Below are positions 50,774-60,536 of a stretch of DNA of 64,000 nt, piece by piece. The notes beneath the pieces were generated by a model that had not been told where the DNA came from, did no database searches, and saw nothing but the letters and a program-made list of their open reading frames with translations. Within the stretch, counting starts at the first letter, position 1, and the number at the start of each line of letters is the position of its first letter. The stretch is from Bacteroidales bacterium (GTDB lineage Bacteria; Bacteroidota; Bacteroidia; Bacteroidales; UBA932), in contig JAFZKT010000016.1 of the NCBI GenBank assembly GCA_017553545.1, positions 22,525 through 86,524 of the forward strand, written 5' to 3'. The position numbers were made by a program, and so were the translations under genes.

Positions 50774-51343
50774 TTAAATCTGTTGGAAAATCCGCTCGCG
50801 CACCTGATCGATTGTGCCGACGCCATTCACTTCCCGGTACAGACCCGCGGACTTGTAATAGGCGATGAGCGGTTCGGTTTTAGCGTGATAGGTTTGGATG
50901 CGGTTGGACACCACTTCGTCGCGGGCATCGTCGGCGCGACCCTCCAGAAGGGCCCTGTGAGCAATACGCTCGTGCACCAGCGAGTCCGGAATCATGATGG
51001 AGAGACAGGCGGTGACGCTTTCCCCGTTTTTCGAAAGCATGGCATCCAGGGCCTCTGCCTGGGAAACGGTGCGCGGAAAGCCGTCCAGCAGGAATCCGTC
51101 CACGCCGTCCACGCTTTGGAACTTGGCCTCAATCATGGCTTCCACCATTTCGTCGGGCACCAGGTTTCCGTTATCTATGAGGGCTTTCGCCTTTGCGCCC
51201 AGGGCGGTTCCGGCGGCAATCTCACTGCGCAGGAGTTCTCCAGTGGAAATGTGGCAAAGATTGAAACGCTCTGCCAGGGCGCCGGCCTGCGTTCCTTTTC
51301 CGGCTCCGGGAGGTCCAAAGAGAATAAAGAATTTCCTATTCAT
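50774..51343 (-). CDS. adk: Adenylate kinase
   Basis: 189 residues. Converts ATP plus AMP to two ADP. P-loop FGPPGAGKGTQAGAL (about 7-21), AMP-binding STGELLR and GFPRTVSQAEALD, and a short-type lid (AHRALLEGRADDARDEVV). Start ATG 51343 (MNRKFFILFGPPG) overlaps the hpt stop by 8 bases. A short adk is normal for this phylum. Confidence 0.95.
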   Translation of the reverse strand: MNRKFFILFGPPGAGKGTQAGALAERFNLCHISTGELLRSEIAAGTALGAKAKALIDNGNLVPDEMVEAMIEAKFQSVDGVDGFLLDGFPRTVSQAEALDAMLSKNGESVTACLSIMIPDSLVHERIAHRALLEGRADDARDEVVSNRIQTYHAKTEPLIAYYKSAGLYREVNGVGTIDQVRERIFQQI

Positions 51344-51887
51344 CCAGTACAAAAATATCCTTGATATTGCGTCCCAGTTCGTCGTAGTCCAGGCCGAAAC
51401 CCACAATGAAGCGGTTGGGGATTTCCATGGCTACGTAGTCCAGTTTCACGTCTTTTTTGTACACTTCCTTTTTCAGGAGCAGGGTGCAGACGCGCGCATC
51501 CCTGACGTTGTGGGCTTTCAGCTGGTCCATGAGCGCCACAATGGTGTTTCCCGTATCCACGATATCTTCCACGATGAGCACGCGCTTTCCTTCCAGATGC
51601 TCCGGCAGCGGGACTTCCGTCTTGACGACGCCGGTAGAGGAAACGCCGTCATAGGAAGACAGTTTGCAGGCTTTCAGCACCAGGGGGAATTGGATGCGTT
51701 TGAGCAGTTCCGCGGCATAGATGATGGCCCCGTTCAAGGTGCAGAGGAGAACCACCGGATCTTCATCGGTGGAATCTGCGTAATCCTTGTTCAGACGCGC
51801 AGCTACGGCGTCGATAGCCTTCTCGATGTCCGCGTTGGGAATGAACATCCTGAAGGTTTTGTCGTGGAGACGGATTCTCTTTTCCAT
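51336..51887 (-). CDS. hpt: Hypoxanthine phosphoribosyltransferase
   Basis: 183 residues. Purine salvage: hypoxanthine or guanine plus PRPP to IMP or GMP. The PRPP motif VLIVEDIVDTGNTIVAL is clear, as are LLCTLNGAIIYAAELLKRI and the base-binding segment VGFGLDYDELGRN. Start ATG 51887 (MEKRIRLHDKTF) with a -7 box about 20 bases upstream; it opens the long operon that runs through adk, MMPL, fakA, fakB, GNAT, plsX and acpP. Confidence 0.95.
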   Translation of the reverse strand: MEKRIRLHDKTFRMFIPNADIEKAIDAVAARLNKDYADSTDEDPVVLLCTLNGAIIYAAELLKRIQFPLVLKACKLSSYDGVSSTGVVKTEVPLPEHLEGKRVLIVEDIVDTGNTIVALMDQLKAHNVRDARVCTLLLKKEVYKKDVKLDYVAMEIPNRFIVGFGLDYDELGRNIKDIFVLDE

Positions 51888-51907
51888 GGGGTACAATTTA
51901 TAAGACA

Positions 51908-51915
51908 CAAAAATA
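51908..51915 (-). promoter_or_regulatory. -7 promoter element for the hpt operon
   Basis: TATTTTTG on the minus strand, about 20 bases before the hpt ATG, in an AT-rich intergenic region. No -33 TTTG at standard distance. Confidence 0.4.
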
Positions 51916-52002
51916 ATAAAAAACACGCAAAAAAACATGTAAAACAACACAAGTTATCAACAGCCCCGGTGGAATTCCGGGAAGGCGCGCTAACTTGCGG
52001 GT

Positions 52003-53583
52003 ATGAGAAAGTTTGTGCTATGCTTTTTAACCCTGCCCTGCGCGCTCGTGCTGCGTGCACAGGACGAGCGGATTGTGCGCGCCGCGCTGCTGTTGAGCGG
52101 GGCCTCCTGCGAAGAGGAGATCCCGTCGGAATGGATAGAGCAGCTGGAAGACGTGCGTGCGATACGCGTGAACAGTCCCTATCTTCGCGCGGGCATCCTG
52201 CTGAGTGACTATCAGGTAGCCAGCATTAAAGACTACCGCAGCCGGCACGGCGACATCCTTTCCGCAGAGGAGCTTTCGCTGGTCGATGGTTTTTCGCTGG
52301 AAGGAGTCCGTGTCCTGGAGCCGTTCCTGCTTTTCGATTCGGCACGGCTGCCGGGGAATGTGGACACCGTGAAGGTACATGGTTCGGCGCTGATCCGCAG
52401 CACCCGTGCCACGCTGGGTGCGAAAGCAAAGGCGTCCGGCGAATCCTGGCGGGCCGGGGGCGCATGGAGAGGGGAAGACTGGACGGTCTATGCCGACGGC
52501 TCTTTCCGGCGCTGGCGGGTTCTGGCAGGCGATTTTCACACCCGCTGGGGACAGGGATTGGCGGGATGGACGGGGTTTTCGATGGAGAGTCTATCCACTT
52601 TGGACGCTTTTTCCCGGAAGGCGTCGGGGCTCACTCCTTCCGGGTCCTATTCCGGGGATTATTCTCTTCGCGGAGCCGCGCTGGAATACGATGCCGGGCG
52701 CTTCCGGGTATCGGCCTATGCGGGGGAATCCGCCCTGGGTGCCCATGCAGACTATATCTGGCGTCATGGCCAGCTGGGAGTCACCTATGCGTCGGGGACG
52801 GTGTCCATGGACGGAAAGTGGAACATACGGGGCCTGGACCTGGCCGGAGAAATGGCGGTTCGCCATGCGGCATTTGCCGGCAAAATAGCCCTCTCCGGAA
52901 AAATGGGGGAGCGCTGGAGATGGGCCGCACAGGGAAGGGGACTGCCCAGTGGCTTCTCAGGGCGGAATAACGGGGAATATGCCCTGGCCGGAGGCATTCA
53001 ATTCCGGAATCATTACGGGGCCGACACCCCGGGTCACGAAGCGTCCCTTACGCTGGACTGCGCATCGCTGCCCGTACCGGGTTCAGACCCGGGACGATTC
53101 CAATTGCGCGGTTACGGCATCTGGAAGTGGCAAATCACACCGGCCTGGCTGTTGGATGTGCGCCTGACGGAGCGCTACAGGAACTACGAGGCTCCCCGCA
53201 CCGATTTCAGGACGGATCTGAAATACGTCGGCAGTCCCTGGCTTTCAGCGCTGCGCCTGGAAGCCGTCCGCTGCGAAAAATGGGGAGTTCTCAGTTATAT
53301 AGAAGGCGGCTATAAAGGGCCGAAATCGGCCGTCTATCTTCGTGCAACAGGCTTTTCCGTGCAGGCGTGGGCGGCACGGATCTACTGTTATGAGCGCGAC
53401 GCGCCCGGCACCTTTTCCGTTCCCGCTTACAACGGCCGCGGGGTGGCTCTGTCCCTGACGGCGAGCCATAAGAAACGGATGGGTTGCTTTACGCTAAAAG
53501 GGCATCTTCGCGCCGCCTGCACCATCCGGGAAGGGTATCATCCGGCACCCGTGCTGAACTTGCAGTTGCAGGGAGATTGGTAG
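52003..53583 (+). CDS. HhH-domain outer-membrane beta-barrel protein
   Basis: 526 residues. Signal peptide (MRKFVLCFLTLPCALVLRAQ), then one or two helix-hairpin-helix motifs (INSPYLRAG-like VNSPYLRAGILLSDYQVASI, DILSAEELSLVDGFSLEGV). A long beta-rich region with alternating aromatics ends in Trp (LNLQLQGDW), consistent with a barrel. Such HhH-barrel proteins are common in Bacteroidota and uncharacterised. A -7-like TAACTTGC lies only 4 bases before the ATG. Confidence 0.8.
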   Translation: MRKFVLCFLTLPCALVLRAQDERIVRAALLLSGASCEEEIPSEWIEQLEDVRAIRVNSPYLRAGILLSDYQVASIKDYRSRHGDILSAEELSLVDGFSLEGVRVLEPFLLFDSARLPGNVDTVKVHGSALIRSTRATLGAKAKASGESWRAGGAWRGEDWTVYADGSFRRWRVLAGDFHTRWGQGLAGWTGFSMESLSTLDAFSRKASGLTPSGSYSGDYSLRGAALEYDAGRFRVSAYAGESALGAHADYIWRHGQLGVTYASGTVSMDGKWNIRGLDLAGEMAVRHAAFAGKIALSGKMGERWRWAAQGRGLPSGFSGRNNGEYALAGGIQFRNHYGADTPGHEASLTLDCASLPVPGSDPGRFQLRGYGIWKWQITPAWLLDVRLTERYRNYEAPRTDFRTDLKYVGSPWLSALRLEAVRCEKWGVLSYIEGGYKGPKSAVYLRATGFSVQAWAARIYCYERDAPGTFSVPAYNGRGVALSLTASHKKRMGCFTLKGHLRAACTIREGYHPAPVLNLQLQGDW

Positions 53584-54990
53584 CTAGCGTTTCCCCACCT
53601 TCAGGCGCTGGCCGATGTTGATGCGGTCACTCTTGAGGCTGTTCCAGCTCTTGAGCTGCTTGACGGTGCAGTGGTACTTGCGGGCGATGGCGCCCAGATT
53701 GTCCCCGGACTTCACCTTGTAATAAACCCAGGAAGTGCCGGTGGAAGCCTGGGGAGTAGGGACAGGCCGCCCGCCTATGACTTCACGGCCATCCTGAACC
53801 TTGGCGGTAAATAATTCGTCGGACCTGTGCTGATAAATCTCTTCCAACTTGTCCAGGAAGGCCGATGAATACGTGAACGGCAGGCGGATCACCTCATCAC
53901 CGCCGGCCCCGGGAACGATGTCTGTGTAATACTGGGGATTCAAATCACGGACGTCGTCCAAAGGGATGCCAAGTACCTCGCTGATCTGCTGGAAATGCAG
54001 GTTTTTATGCACGTGGAAGGTATCCACATAGACCGGCATGGAAACAGGGTCCGAACGCAAACCGTATTCCTTCGCATAGCGGAAGGCATACATGGCGCCC
54101 ACCATCGCCGGAACATATCCGCGCGTTTCCGTGGGCAGGTATTCATAGACCGACCAGAAATCCGTTTTACCGCCGGCGCGCTTGATGGCCTTGTTCACAT
54201 TGCCGGATCCGCAGTTGTAGGCCGATATGGCCAGGGGCCAGTCCCCGAAGATGCGATAGGCGTCGCGGAAATAGCGGGCGGCGGCATCGGCCGAAAGAAT
54301 GGGATCCATCCGTTCGTCTGTGTACGAGTCCACCTTCAGGCCGTAACTCAGTGCCGTACGGTACATGAACTGCCACATTCCCTTTGCGCCCACGCGGGAT
54401 TCGGCCCTGGGGTTCAGATGGCTCTCGATGATGGATACATATTTCAGTTCCAACGGGAGGTCATAGCGGCGGAAAGTGTCCTCGAAGATGGGCCAGTAAT
54501 ATTGCGAAAGCGCCAGCAGTTCGCCCATTTTCACAGGCATCTTCTCCGAGTAGAGAATCATGTAATTCTTCACTGTCTCGTTGTAGGGGAGCGAAATGAA
54601 GGCATTCATCTCTTCCAGCCTGTGCATGAGGACGGAATCCGGGACATTGGTGGTGAAACGGACCGAATCCATGTTGAACTGCTCCCGGCGGAGGGTTTTG
54701 GAATGGCGGTGCAGATACCACTGGCTCAAAAGGGTATCCGTCGCCACGGTGTTATAATCCTCCAGGGCGGCTGAAACCTTGTTCTCGTTTTCTTCGGCGA
54801 TCTCTTCCTCAATCTCCTCCTGCTCAGAGGCCTCCTGGCGATACTCGGCCAATTCTGCCTCCAGAGCCTGGATCCGCTGTTTAAGTTCGGTAATCTCCTT
54901 CATCATTTGTCTGCGGGATTTGTAGCCATCGGCCCCGGCGGGACCGGCTACGAGAAGGATTAACAGGAGGGACAGAAGAAACTTTCTCAT
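53584..54990 (-). CDS. MltD-like membrane-bound lytic transglycosylase
   Basis: 468 residues. Cleaves peptidoglycan. Signal peptide (RKFLLSLLLILLVAGPAGA), coiled coil (about 30-75), SLT domain with catalytic Glu in SIIESHLNPRAESRVGAKGM, YNCGSGNVNKAIKRAGG, and one LysM at the C-terminus (YKVKSGDNLGAIARKYHCTV). It is transcribed after DUF5683 and parAB. Confidence 0.9.
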   Translation of the reverse strand: MRKFLLSLLLILLVAGPAGADGYKSRRQMMKEITELKQRIQALEAELAEYRQEASEQEEIEEEIAEENENKVSAALEDYNTVATDTLLSQWYLHRHSKTLRREQFNMDSVRFTTNVPDSVLMHRLEEMNAFISLPYNETVKNYMILYSEKMPVKMGELLALSQYYWPIFEDTFRRYDLPLELKYVSIIESHLNPRAESRVGAKGMWQFMYRTALSYGLKVDSYTDERMDPILSADAAARYFRDAYRIFGDWPLAISAYNCGSGNVNKAIKRAGGKTDFWSVYEYLPTETRGYVPAMVGAMYAFRYAKEYGLRSDPVSMPVYVDTFHVHKNLHFQQISEVLGIPLDDVRDLNPQYYTDIVPGAGGDEVIRLPFTYSSAFLDKLEEIYQHRSDELFTAKVQDGREVIGGRPVPTPQASTGTSWVYYKVKSGDNLGAIARKYHCTVKQLKSWNSLKSDRINIGQRLKVGKR

Positions 54991-54995
54991 TTCAA

Positions 54996-55898
54996 CTAAA
55001 ATCTAAGGCCCAGGGAAAGCCCGACTCCCGGGGTGGAAGAAGCATATGTGGGCACAAGGGTGGGGGACAGCTGGACGGAAATGTTTTCGTCCATTTCAAA
55101 GTCCTGCATATAGGCGAAGACATTGGCGTCGATCACCTGAATGACATAAGCAAGCGCCGTAAAGAGGATGGAATAATCCCGGTACCGGCGGTAAACGTCG
55201 CGGTAATACTTGGCCGACTCCGCACTCTGGGGCGGTTTTACGACGGAAGGATCGTCCGATGTCGCCATGTTGTGGATCCATTTCCAACGTTGATACTGAA
55301 CGTTGTTGTCTATCCAGAAATGGATGCTGCCAGCCATGAGGCCCAGATAGATGGGCACCTTCCAGGCCTCGCCGTTGTAAACCTGGCCCAGACCGGGAAG
55401 AAGGATTGAATAAAAGGTGGATTTCGCCGGATCCGGAGAACGCGTCCCCTGATAGCAAACCACGCCGTCCATCAGCGAACCCCACCAGACCAGACCGGCG
55501 CCGGCATAAGACAACGCGCTGTATGTCTGGTATTTAGTGTCTCCGGTCTGCTGGTAAAGCTGGTTGAATCGGACACCACCGTAAATACCCGCACCGATGC
55601 CGCCGTAAACGATGGGCAGCTTCCAGTACTGTTTGTGATAAATCTGATTGCCGCCGATGAAAACGGCGGAGCCGATGGTGAGCGTCTTCAGCGAAGCCGT
55701 GCGTTTGTGCGCCAGGCCGCCGAAATACTCTCCGAAACTGAACAGTGCCGACGTGTCGGTCTTCACCTTCTCCGTGGTGTCGGCATAAGTCTGCGTGAAG
55801 GCATCCCGTTTGAATTGGTCGTCCCGGTACTGCGCACGCAAGGGAAGCGACGCCAGCAGCGCCGCCAGGGCTGTCAGTATGACGGGCCGAAGCCTCAT
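54996..55898 (-). CDS. DUF5683 domain protein
   Basis: 300 residues. Signal peptide or anchor (LTALAALLASLPLRAQ), then a membrane region with SILLPGLGQVYNGEAWKVPI and PIVYGGIGAGIYGGVR, typical of DUF5683. The C-terminus ends in Phe (GLSLGLRF). Function unknown; Bacteroidota often carry it next to parAB and mltD. It overlaps parB by 4 bases. Confidence 0.82.
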   Translation of the reverse strand: MRLRPVILTALAALLASLPLRAQYRDDQFKRDAFTQTYADTTEKVKTDTSALFSFGEYFGGLAHKRTASLKTLTIGSAVFIGGNQIYHKQYWKLPIVYGGIGAGIYGGVRFNQLYQQTGDTKYQTYSALSYAGAGLVWWGSLMDGVVCYQGTRSPDPAKSTFYSILLPGLGQVYNGEAWKVPIYLGLMAGSIHFWIDNNVQYQRWKWIHNMATSDDPSVVKPPQSAESAKYYRDVYRRYRDYSILFTALAYVIQVIDANVFAYMQDFEMDENISVQLSPTLVPTYASSTPGVGLSLGLRF

Positions 55899-56818
55899 CG
55901 CTGATCCAGGGCCTTGAGGAACTGCTCCATCTGCTGGTCCGAGTCAAAGCGGATGGTGAGGGAACCCTTGCCGTCGCGGCCGCGCTTGAGGGAGAGATTG
56001 TCGCCGAAATAGCGGCCCACATTCTCCAGAAGCCTGTAATACATTTCCGGGAGTTCCGCCGGTTCTTCGGCTTCTCCCTCGGGCTTTTCTTTCCCAAGGG
56101 CGCGCACCTTTTCCTCCAGCTGACGGACGGAGAGCCCGTTTTTAACAATTAAATCGCAGAGCATTTCCTGTGTGGCGGGGTCTTCCACGGCGAGGAGCAC
56201 CTTGGCGTGTCCCACGCTCACAAGACCCACCTTCAGGTCATGCTGCACCTTGGCGGGAAGTTTCAACAGACGGAGCTGGTTGGCCACCGAAGCGCGTTTC
56301 TTGCCCACACGGTCCGCCATCTGTTCCTGGGTGAGCCGACATTCCTCCATCAGACGCTGGAAACTCATGGCCACTTCGATGGGATCCAGATTTTCCCGCT
56401 GGATATTCTCCACGATGGCCATCTCCAGCATACCCTGCTCCGAGGCGTCGCGGATGTAGGCGGGAATCATATCCATCCCGGCCAGCAGGGAAGCCCTGTA
56501 ACGGCGTTCTCCGCTGATAATCTGATATTTGTTCCCCATCCTGCGGACGGTGATGGGCTGGATGAGGCCGAATGTACGGATGGAATCCGCCAGCTCCTGC
56601 AAAGCCTGCACGTCAAAACTCATTCGGGGCTGATAGGGATTGGGCTCAATCAGGTCCACCGGAATGCGGAGAATATCGGCCGTATCCCGCGGTTTGCTTT
56701 CCGGGGAGACCACCTCTTTGTTGATATAGCCGACGGGCTTGCGGAGTTCGCTTAAATCTTCGTTGCCCAAAAGGGCGCCCAGGCCTTTTCCAAGGCCACG
56801 TGCAGGTGTTTTAGCCAT
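55895..56818 (-). CDS. parB: Chromosome-partitioning protein ParB
   Basis: 307 residues. N-terminal CTP-binding ParB domain (ISGERRYRASLLAGM), HTH (LTQEQMADRVGKKRASVANQ) and C-terminal dimerisation region. It binds parS and loads the partition complex. No full parS site was found in this window. Confidence 0.95.
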   Translation of the reverse strand: MAKTPARGLGKGLGALLGNEDLSELRKPVGYINKEVVSPESKPRDTADILRIPVDLIEPNPYQPRMSFDVQALQELADSIRTFGLIQPITVRRMGNKYQIISGERRYRASLLAGMDMIPAYIRDASEQGMLEMAIVENIQRENLDPIEVAMSFQRLMEECRLTQEQMADRVGKKRASVANQLRLLKLPAKVQHDLKVGLVSVGHAKVLLAVEDPATQEMLCDLIVKNGLSVRQLEEKVRALGKEKPEGEAEEPAELPEMYYRLLENVGRYFGDNLSLKRGRDGKGSLTIRFDSDQQMEQFLKALDQR

Positions 56819-57590
56819 TGCTGTTCTCGTTTTTATCCAGGATTTCCTTCGCCAGGTTCAGATAATTGGACGTACCGTTGTTCATGACGTCATAGAGGAT
56901 GATGGGCTTGCCGTAACTGGGGGCTTCGCTCAGGCGAATGCTGCGCTGGATGATGTTCTGGAAGACCAGATCCCCGAAGTGTTCCCGCAGCTGCGACACC
57001 ACCTGATTGTGCATTTTGGTGCGGCCGTCGAACATGGTGACCACGAAGCCTTCGATGGTGAGAACGGGATTGATGCCATTCTGGACCAGACGGATGGTCT
57101 GGATGAGCTTGGTGAGGCCTTCCAGCGCGAAGAACTCAGGCTGAACGGGAATAATGACGGAATCCGCGGCCGTGAGGCAGTTCACCGTGATAAGCCCCAG
57201 GGAAGGGGAGCAGTCGATGATGATATAGTCATAGTTGTCACGGATGGGGGCCAGCGCTTTTTTCAGCACCGATTCCCGTTCGGGGACGTCCAACAGCTCG
57301 ATTTCCGCGCCAACCAAATTGATGTGGCTGGGGATCATGTGCAGTTTCTGCAGTTCCGTCTGGATGAGTGCGTCCGAGGCCGACAGTTTGCCGATGAGGA
57401 TTTCATAGAGCGTGCGCTCCTCACTGTTCTCAGGGTCGAAATTGAGGCCGGAAGTTGTATTTGCCTGAGGATCTGCGTCGATGATGAGGACGTTCTTTTC
57501 CAATACTGCCAGCGAGGCGGCCAGGTTGATGGCCGTGGTGGTTTTGCCCACACCGCCCTTCTGATTGGCTATAGCGATGATTTTGCCCAT
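56811..57590 (-). CDS. parA: Chromosome-partitioning ATPase ParA
   Basis: 259 residues. Deviant Walker A NQKGGVGKTTTAINLA near the N-terminus, DADPQANTTSGL, and Walker B region IIIDCSPSLGLIT. Start ATG 57590 (MGKIIAIANQKG) fits the family; the frame extends upstream over PriA-adjacent sequence. It overlaps parB by 8 bases. Together with ParB it separates chromosome origins. Confidence 0.95.
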   Translation of the reverse strand: MGKIIAIANQKGGVGKTTTAINLAASLAVLEKNVLIIDADPQANTTSGLNFDPENSEERTLYEILIGKLSASDALIQTELQKLHMIPSHINLVGAEIELLDVPERESVLKKALAPIRDNYDYIIIDCSPSLGLITVNCLTAADSVIIPVQPEFFALEGLTKLIQTIRLVQNGINPVLTIEGFVVTMFDGRTKMHNQVVSQLREHFGDLVFQNIIQRSIRLSEAPSYGKPIILYDVMNNGTSNYLNLAKEILDKNENSNG

Positions 57591-57668
57591 AGATACACTT
57601 TCTATTAACAGGCAAAGATACACATTTTCCCTGGAAAATGCGGCATGTTCCACAAAAAGTTCTACACT

Positions 57669-59318
57669 TTATTGCGGGTCTACGTCCAGGTGGATATGGC
57701 CGATGTATCTGTGCTCCTTTTCGAAAGCGGCCACAGTGGCGGCAAGCCGGCGTTTCCGGGCCAGAAGCGACTTGTCACGCCGGAGCGTCACGCGGAGCAC
57801 GCGTGAATCCTCCCGTCCATAGGGAGTATAGGGCCCCAGACAGGAGCCGATGCTGCGGGAAAGCAGCCGGACCATATAATCCAGCCGTTTCGGGCTTTTG
57901 TCTTCCAGGCAAATATCAATCAGACGCGTGACAGGAGGATAGCTGAAGGCCTGTCTGTCTTCCAGGAACACCAGGGCGTTTTTATGATCATTCAGCGCAT
58001 TGAACACATGATGGCCCGGCTCCCTTGTCTGTACGACCAGACGCCTGGCGCGCAGTTGTAATTGCTGGAGCACCTGCAGCGTACGCTCGTCGCTGCGGAA
58101 ATCTTCCCGCCCCAGCAAGTTGTCGGCCAGATGCACGGCGACAAGGCCGAAACAGGTCTCTCCGAGGCTTTTGAAACTGGCAGGCGTGGCGGATTGGAGG
58201 AGTTTTTCAGGAGCATCCGGGAAAAAGGACTTTAATTCAGCCATGCTCTCTTCCTGTGCCGCTTTTGCCCGGCACACAAGCAAAACCTTCTCTCCGGCAT
58301 CCAGCGTTTGACGGATCTGCTCCAGCAGCTTGATGGAAAAACCGCCCTTCATCCCGTTCTTCCGGGCTTCCGCCGCGATGTTGACAATGAGGGGATCCTC
58401 GCCAAAGTCTTGGTTTAGGTTACAGCGGTCAAAAAGACCATTTTCAACATTATAGAGCGATTCCAAAGATGGAGTCCCACTGCTTAGAAGCACCTGGGAA
58501 CGATGGACCAGCGAAAGCAAAATGGCGGCCTCCCGGGCATGCAATCTGGGGGCGGGAGAGTCCTGTTTGTAGGAGGCGTCATGCTCATCATGCACAATGA
58601 CAAGACCCAGATTACGATGGGGAAGGAACAAGGCGCTGCGGGTGCCCAGGACCACATAGGGTTTTCCGCTGCGGATGACATCCGCCACTTCCCGCCGGGC
58701 AGGGACAGTGCAGCCGCTGTGAAAAAGCAGCAATTCCGGGAAGCATGCCCGGAAACGGGTCTCCAGCTGCCGAGAAAGGGCTATTTCAGGCACCAGGCAG
58801 AGGACGTTTCTGCCTTCGTTCAAAACGCGGCGTGTCAGCTCCAGATAGATTTCCGTCCGTGAGGAGAAATCCTCCAGCAGGACCGTCTTTCCACTACGGA
58901 AAGAGCGTAGGATGGCCTGAATGGCCTCCTGCTGCCCCGGCGACAGGGAAAAATCCGTCGCGCCCGAAGGCATTTCCTCCTTTTTCTTCCGGCGCCGTGT
59001 AATCTTCTCCGACTCAATCTGCCTCATGGAATACGCCACTTTGTAAACTTCTCCCACGCTGCACAGATAATAGTCCGCAAGACGGCGCCAGAAAGCAATC
59101 TCATCCGCGCCTATGGGCGGAAGCTCCGATGGTACCGCACCCAGGACCTTAAGACCGGCTTCCGGGGTAACGTTTACAGCGCTCACCACCCCCACGTAGT
59201 GCCTGCGGGCAAATACCAGGTCCACACGGTCTCCTACTGAAGCCCCCTCCAGTTCATAGTAGGGTTCCCACTCCAGTTTAAGCGGTAAAATAACCTGTAT
59301 GAAGGCTGTAACGTTCAC
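57669..59318 (-). CDS. priA: Degenerate PriA-like protein lacking Walker A and zinc-binding cysteines
   Basis: 549 residues against about 800 for normal PriA. The N-terminal DNA-binding domain (ADYYLCSVGEVYKVAYSMR), the helicase-like core (YVVLGTRSALFLPHRNLGLV; VIVHDEHDASYKQDSPAPRL; LSSGTPSLESL) and the PriA-typical C-terminus are present. However, the P-loop GxTGSGKTE is replaced by EDFSSRTEIYLE (about 149-160): the Gly and Lys are gone. DEEH is DEHD. The whole cysteine-rich zinc module is missing. ATP-driven unwinding is therefore unlikely. It may keep a structural replication-restart role, as reported for actinobacterial PriA. Overlaps nagZ by 4 bases. Confidence 0.85.
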   Translation of the reverse strand: MNVTAFIQVILPLKLEWEPYYELEGASVGDRVDLVFARRHYVGVVSAVNVTPEAGLKVLGAVPSELPPIGADEIAFWRRLADYYLCSVGEVYKVAYSMRQIESEKITRRRKKKEEMPSGATDFSLSPGQQEAIQAILRSFRSGKTVLLEDFSSRTEIYLELTRRVLNEGRNVLCLVPEIALSRQLETRFRACFPELLLFHSGCTVPARREVADVIRSGKPYVVLGTRSALFLPHRNLGLVIVHDEHDASYKQDSPAPRLHAREAAILLSLVHRSQVLLSSGTPSLESLYNVENGLFDRCNLNQDFGEDPLIVNIAAEARKNGMKGGFSIKLLEQIRQTLDAGEKVLLVCRAKAAQEESMAELKSFFPDAPEKLLQSATPASFKSLGETCFGLVAVHLADNLLGREDFRSDERTLQVLQQLQLRARRLVVQTREPGHHVFNALNDHKNALVFLEDRQAFSYPPVTRLIDICLEDKSPKRLDYMVRLLSRSIGSCLGPYTPYGREDSRVLRVTLRRDKSLLARKRRLAATVAAFEKEHRYIGHIHLDVDPQ

Positions 59319-60472
59319 TGACGGACCTGCGCTTTCAGCGTTAAGACACGACGCACGCTTTCGTCGATACGCGCCTCCGTAAGGGTGCTGTCCACCTGGA
59401 CGGCGTCCATTACGGCGTCGAAGGCTTCAATGAAGTCCTTGGGTCCCAGAATGATATCTGCGCCGGCCTGAAGGCTGAGAACGGCGGCCCGCCCCGGTTT
59501 ATACTGCCTGGTAATGGCGCCCATCGCCATTCCGTCGGTGATTATTACACCGTCGTAGCCCATTTCCCCGCGCAGTTTTTCCTGAATGAGGACCGGGGAA
59601 AGCGAAGCCGGCACGGAATTTCCGGTGACGGCAGGGGCGGCGATATGCGAAATCATCACCAGCGGCACATGGTTTTCAATGGCCGACTTAAACGGAAGCA
59701 ACTCACAGTCCAGCATCTCCTCCCAGGTTTTCTTGCTCTGCGCATAGCCGAAGTGCGTATCCGTGCGCGTGTCTCCGTGGCCGGGGAAATGTTTCACGCA
59801 ACCGGCAAGGCCGGCATCCTGCAGCCCGTTCAGGTAGGACACCACCATCTCCGCCGCCACCTTCGGATCCGGAGAAAAAGCCCGCGTGCCGATGATGGGA
59901 TTGTGCGGGTTGGTGTTTACATCGGCCACCGGCGCCAAATCCACATCGAAACCGTATTCCTTAAGGTACGCGCCGATGGTCTTCCCGCAGTCATAGGCCT
60001 GCAGCGTATCAAGGGTCTTGCCGATGGCGCCCATTGACTTGTATTTCTTCACCTTGAAGGCCGGATTGTTGCCGATGCGGGCCACGCGGCCGCCTTCTTC
60101 GTCTATATACAGCAGCGGCTCTCCTTTGAACGCTTTCAGCTTTTTCACCAGGCTGTCCAACTGCTCCGGATCTGCGATATTGTGTGCGAAAAGGATGACG
60201 CCGCCAACAGGATAATCCTCATTCACTCTCTTCATCTGGGGCGTAACATCCTGCAGGGCATGGGACGCCAATTCCTCATAGGAATCCCACTCCAGGGCCA
60301 CGTCAAAGGCTTCCGGACGTACGCAGAAAAGCTGGCCCACCTTTTCCCGGAGGGTCATCCGCCGCAGCTGATCCCCGATAGGGTCCTGCGGAGAAGTGGT
60401 GGCAGGTTTTTGCACGGAACAGGTGCAAGAAAAGGCCAGTGCGGCCAGAAGAACAATGTAAATCCTTTTCAT
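59315..60472 (-). CDS. nagZ: Family 3 glycoside hydrolase, NagZ-like beta-N-acetylhexosaminidase
   Basis: 385 residues, exported or lipoprotein (MKRIYIVLLAALAFSCTCSV). Removes GlcNAc from muropeptides. GH3 marks: GCVKHFPGHGDTRTDTHFGY (about 226-245) and catalytic Asp in VIITDGMAMGAI. It is divergent from anmK, another cell-wall recycling enzyme. The Cys-rich signal could be a lipobox. Confidence 0.9.
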   Translation of the reverse strand: MKRIYIVLLAALAFSCTCSVQKPATTSPQDPIGDQLRRMTLREKVGQLFCVRPEAFDVALEWDSYEELASHALQDVTPQMKRVNEDYPVGGVILFAHNIADPEQLDSLVKKLKAFKGEPLLYIDEEGGRVARIGNNPAFKVKKYKSMGAIGKTLDTLQAYDCGKTIGAYLKEYGFDVDLAPVADVNTNPHNPIIGTRAFSPDPKVAAEMVVSYLNGLQDAGLAGCVKHFPGHGDTRTDTHFGYAQSKKTWEEMLDCELLPFKSAIENHVPLVMISHIAAPAVTGNSVPASLSPVLIQEKLRGEMGYDGVIITDGMAMGAITRQYKPGRAAVLSLQAGADIILGPKDFIEAFDAVMDAVQVDSTLTEARIDESVRRVLTLKAQVRQ

Positions 60473-60536
60473 AGACTTTACAAAAATAGTGTTTTCCGCC
60501 GATATTTGCTATCTTAGCGGAAAAGATTGCGTCAAA

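Noticed and set aside
57644-57651. TGTTCCAC near parA, resembling half of a parS site
   Set aside because: The other half of the palindrome is missing; the sequence continues AAAAAGT.
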